Source: an uncultured Gammaproteobacteria bacterium
GTDB taxonomy: Bacteria > Pseudomonadota > Gammaproteobacteria > Pseudomonadales > DT-91
Assembly: GCA_929200485.1 (NCBI GenBank)
Contig: CAKMZU010000120.1
Location: forward strand, 1 to 6,718
Direction of reading: 5' to 3'
DNA: 6,718 bases
The notes under the pieces were generated by a model, which was not told the origin of the DNA, did no database searches, and saw only the letters and a list, made by a program, of their open reading frames with translations. Positions within the stretch are counted from its first letter, which is position 1; each line of letters opens with the position of its first letter. Of this stretch, positions 5,399 to 6,718 are shown piece after piece. The position numbers were made by a program, and so were the translations under genes.

Positions 5399-6718
5399 AT
5401 GTTCAAAGGCATCCGCACCCAAGTTATCTTTTTGAGCATCATTCCTCCAGCACTAATCGCCATTTCTATCGGCGTCTATCTGAACGTGTCTTACAATCAG
5501 GATTTAATGGCTTTCTTTCAAAGTCATGGTGAGTCTTCGGCTAGACAAATTGCATATATGGCTAAAATTCAGCTGCTTGAGAACACTGATGACGGCGTAA
5601 GTAATGACACGCGGGCAACATTACAGCACATGACAAACCTTAGCCTTGAAGAAAAAGGGTTAAGAAGTATTTGTCTATTCAATGCTCAAGGTAAAGTTCT
5701 TGCACATTCCGGCCCTAAGCTACATTTTAAAAAGAAAATTCGGCAGGCTGTCGATCATAAAATGCCAACAGCTCCCTTGTTTTTCAGAGATAATGAAATC
5801 ATTGCTTTTTTACAACCCATTAACTTTGGCGAGTCAACGCGTGAAACCCATTTTTTCAAAAATCAGCAATTAGACCTTCCTCCAATTGGCTGGGTGATCC
5901 TTGAATACCACACAGGTCAATTTAATCTTCAACGCTACCACCAAAGCTTTAAGCAAAATATCATCCTGTTTTTAGCATTTATGATCTCTATACTTTTTGG
6001 CTTTTTATTTTCCCAAAGACTCAAAGACGACTTGATACAGATAAAACAATCCATCAAGCGTTTCTCAGACGATGATACCGTTGATGAAAGCATTCGATTC
6101 TCCATTATAGAGGTTGAGGAAATTGGAGAAAAACTCAAAGAATTAGCCCAAAAGAAAAAATCTGAATTTGATGAACTGAGATTAAACGTAGAACTCACAT
6201 CAAGTGATCTGCAAGAAACGATTGAAACCACCGAAGTGCAAAATATTGAACTTTCAATGGCTCAAAAAGAAGCGATTGAAGCCAGTCGAATCAAGTCTGA
6301 GTTTTTAGCCAATACCAGTCATGAAATACGAACCCCTCTCAATGGGATTATTGGATTTACCCGTATTTTATTAAAAACCCCGCTCAGTTCCTCTCAAATG
6401 GAGTATCTTGAAACCATTCAAATTTCCTCCGAAGGGTTGCTCACGATTATCAATGACATTCTCGACTTTTCAAAGATCGAAGCCAACAAACTCGAGCTTG
6501 ATCATACCCCTTTTTCCTTACGTAAAATACTTGAAGAAGTCGTCAGTCTTCTTGCACCTCAAGCTTACGATAAAAAACTTGAAGTCACCTTACTGGTTTA
6601 TCAGGATGTTCCTAATCAACTGATTGGCGACCCAACCCGAATAAAACAAATATTTTTTAACCTTATTAATAACGCCATTAAGTTCACTCAAGAAGGTGAG
6701 GTCACCATACGAGTACAA
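5399..6718 (+). CDS. barA: Hybrid sensor histidine kinase BarA/GacS, N-terminal part (runs off the window)
   Basis: This is an inner-membrane sensor kinase of the BarA/UvrY (GacS/GacA) system, which in gammaproteobacteria induces Csr/Rsm small RNAs and stationary-phase functions. The 440 residues present show membrane segment 1 (about 8-30), a periplasmic domain (31-186) placed like the sCache-type domain of BarA, membrane segment 2 (about 187-205), a HAMP-like linker (206-258) and a signalling coiled coil (about 258-300). The dimerisation and phosphoacceptor domain follows, with SHEIRTPLNGIIGFTR at 307-322 (H308 is the phosphorylated histidine), and then the start of the ATPase domain with the N box NLINNAIKFT (421-430). 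The region around H308 is very close to E. coli BarA. The rest of the ATPase domain, the receiver and the HPt domain would lie beyond the window. The start is firm because an in-frame TAA lies at 5387-5389, but no good Shine-Dalgarno is present. Another hybrid kinase cannot be fully excluded. Confidence 0.92.
   Translation, partial: MFKGIRTQVIFLSIIPPALIAISIGVYLNVSYNQDLMAFFQSHGESSARQIAYMAKIQLLENTDDGVSNDTRATLQHMTNLSLEEKGLRSICLFNAQGKVLAHSGPKLHFKKKIRQAVDHKMPTAPLFFRDNEIIAFLQPINFGESTRETHFFKNQQLDLPPIGWVILEYHTGQFNLQRYHQSFKQNIILFLAFMISILFGFLFSQRLKDDLIQIKQSIKRFSDDDTVDESIRFSIIEVEEIGEKLKELAQKKKSEFDELRLNVELTSSDLQETIETTEVQNIELSMAQKEAIEASRIKSEFLANTSHEIRTPLNGIIGFTRILLKTPLSSSQMEYLETIQISSEGLLTIINDILDFSKIEANKLELDHTPFSLRKILEEVVSLLAPQAYDKKLEVTLLVYQDVPNQLIGDPTRIKQIFFNLINNAIKFTQEGEVTIRVQ

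Noticed and set aside
5682..6623. Three short open frames (two plus, one minus) overlapping barA
   Set aside because: The barA frame is open throughout and carries the H-box and N-box motifs; these frames are incidental.

Overview
The window looks like chromosomal DNA of a gammaproteobacterium with a moderately low GC content (a little over 40% by eye). The evidence is a monofunctional RelA with an inactivated hydrolase domain, a CysM-type cysteine synthase B, and a BarA/GacS-type hybrid histidine kinase. These three sit next to each other or nearby in several gammaproteobacteria. The genus cannot be fixed from the sequence; the Thiotrichales/Methylophaga-Piscirickettsia area is only a guess. 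There are no mobile elements, RNA genes, CRISPR arrays or signs of recent transfer, and coding density is very high.

Layout. Positions 1-94 hold the end of, or the spacer behind, an unidentified upstream gene, and a small hairpin that covers the ribosome binding site of the next gene. Positions 95-2122 (+) encode a 675-residue two-domain protein: an N-formylglutamate amidohydrolase-like domain followed by a MATCAP/DUF1704 'QEGLA' domain with an intact HExxxH metalloprotease motif. It converges on relA (2097-4337, -), and the two genes overlap by 26 bp at their 3' ends. cysM (4353-5252, -) lies 15 bp upstream of relA and is probably co-transcribed with it. A 146-bp divergent control region (5253-5398) contains candidate promoter elements and a perfect 13-bp dyad. 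barA/gacS starts at 5399 (+) and runs off the window after 440 codons.

Functionally, cysM-relA and barA place cysteine synthesis, (p)ppGpp synthesis and the BarA/UvrY (GacS/GacA) signalling branch on either side of one regulatory region. All three fit control of growth versus stationary phase. The absence of the HD hydrolase residues in RelA implies that a separate SpoT is encoded elsewhere. The least understood gene is the 95-2122 fusion. It joins two families of amide/peptide-bond hydrolases, one of them related to the eukaryotic tubulin detyrosinase MATCAP, and its bacterial substrate is unknown. This is the best candidate in the window for undescribed biology.
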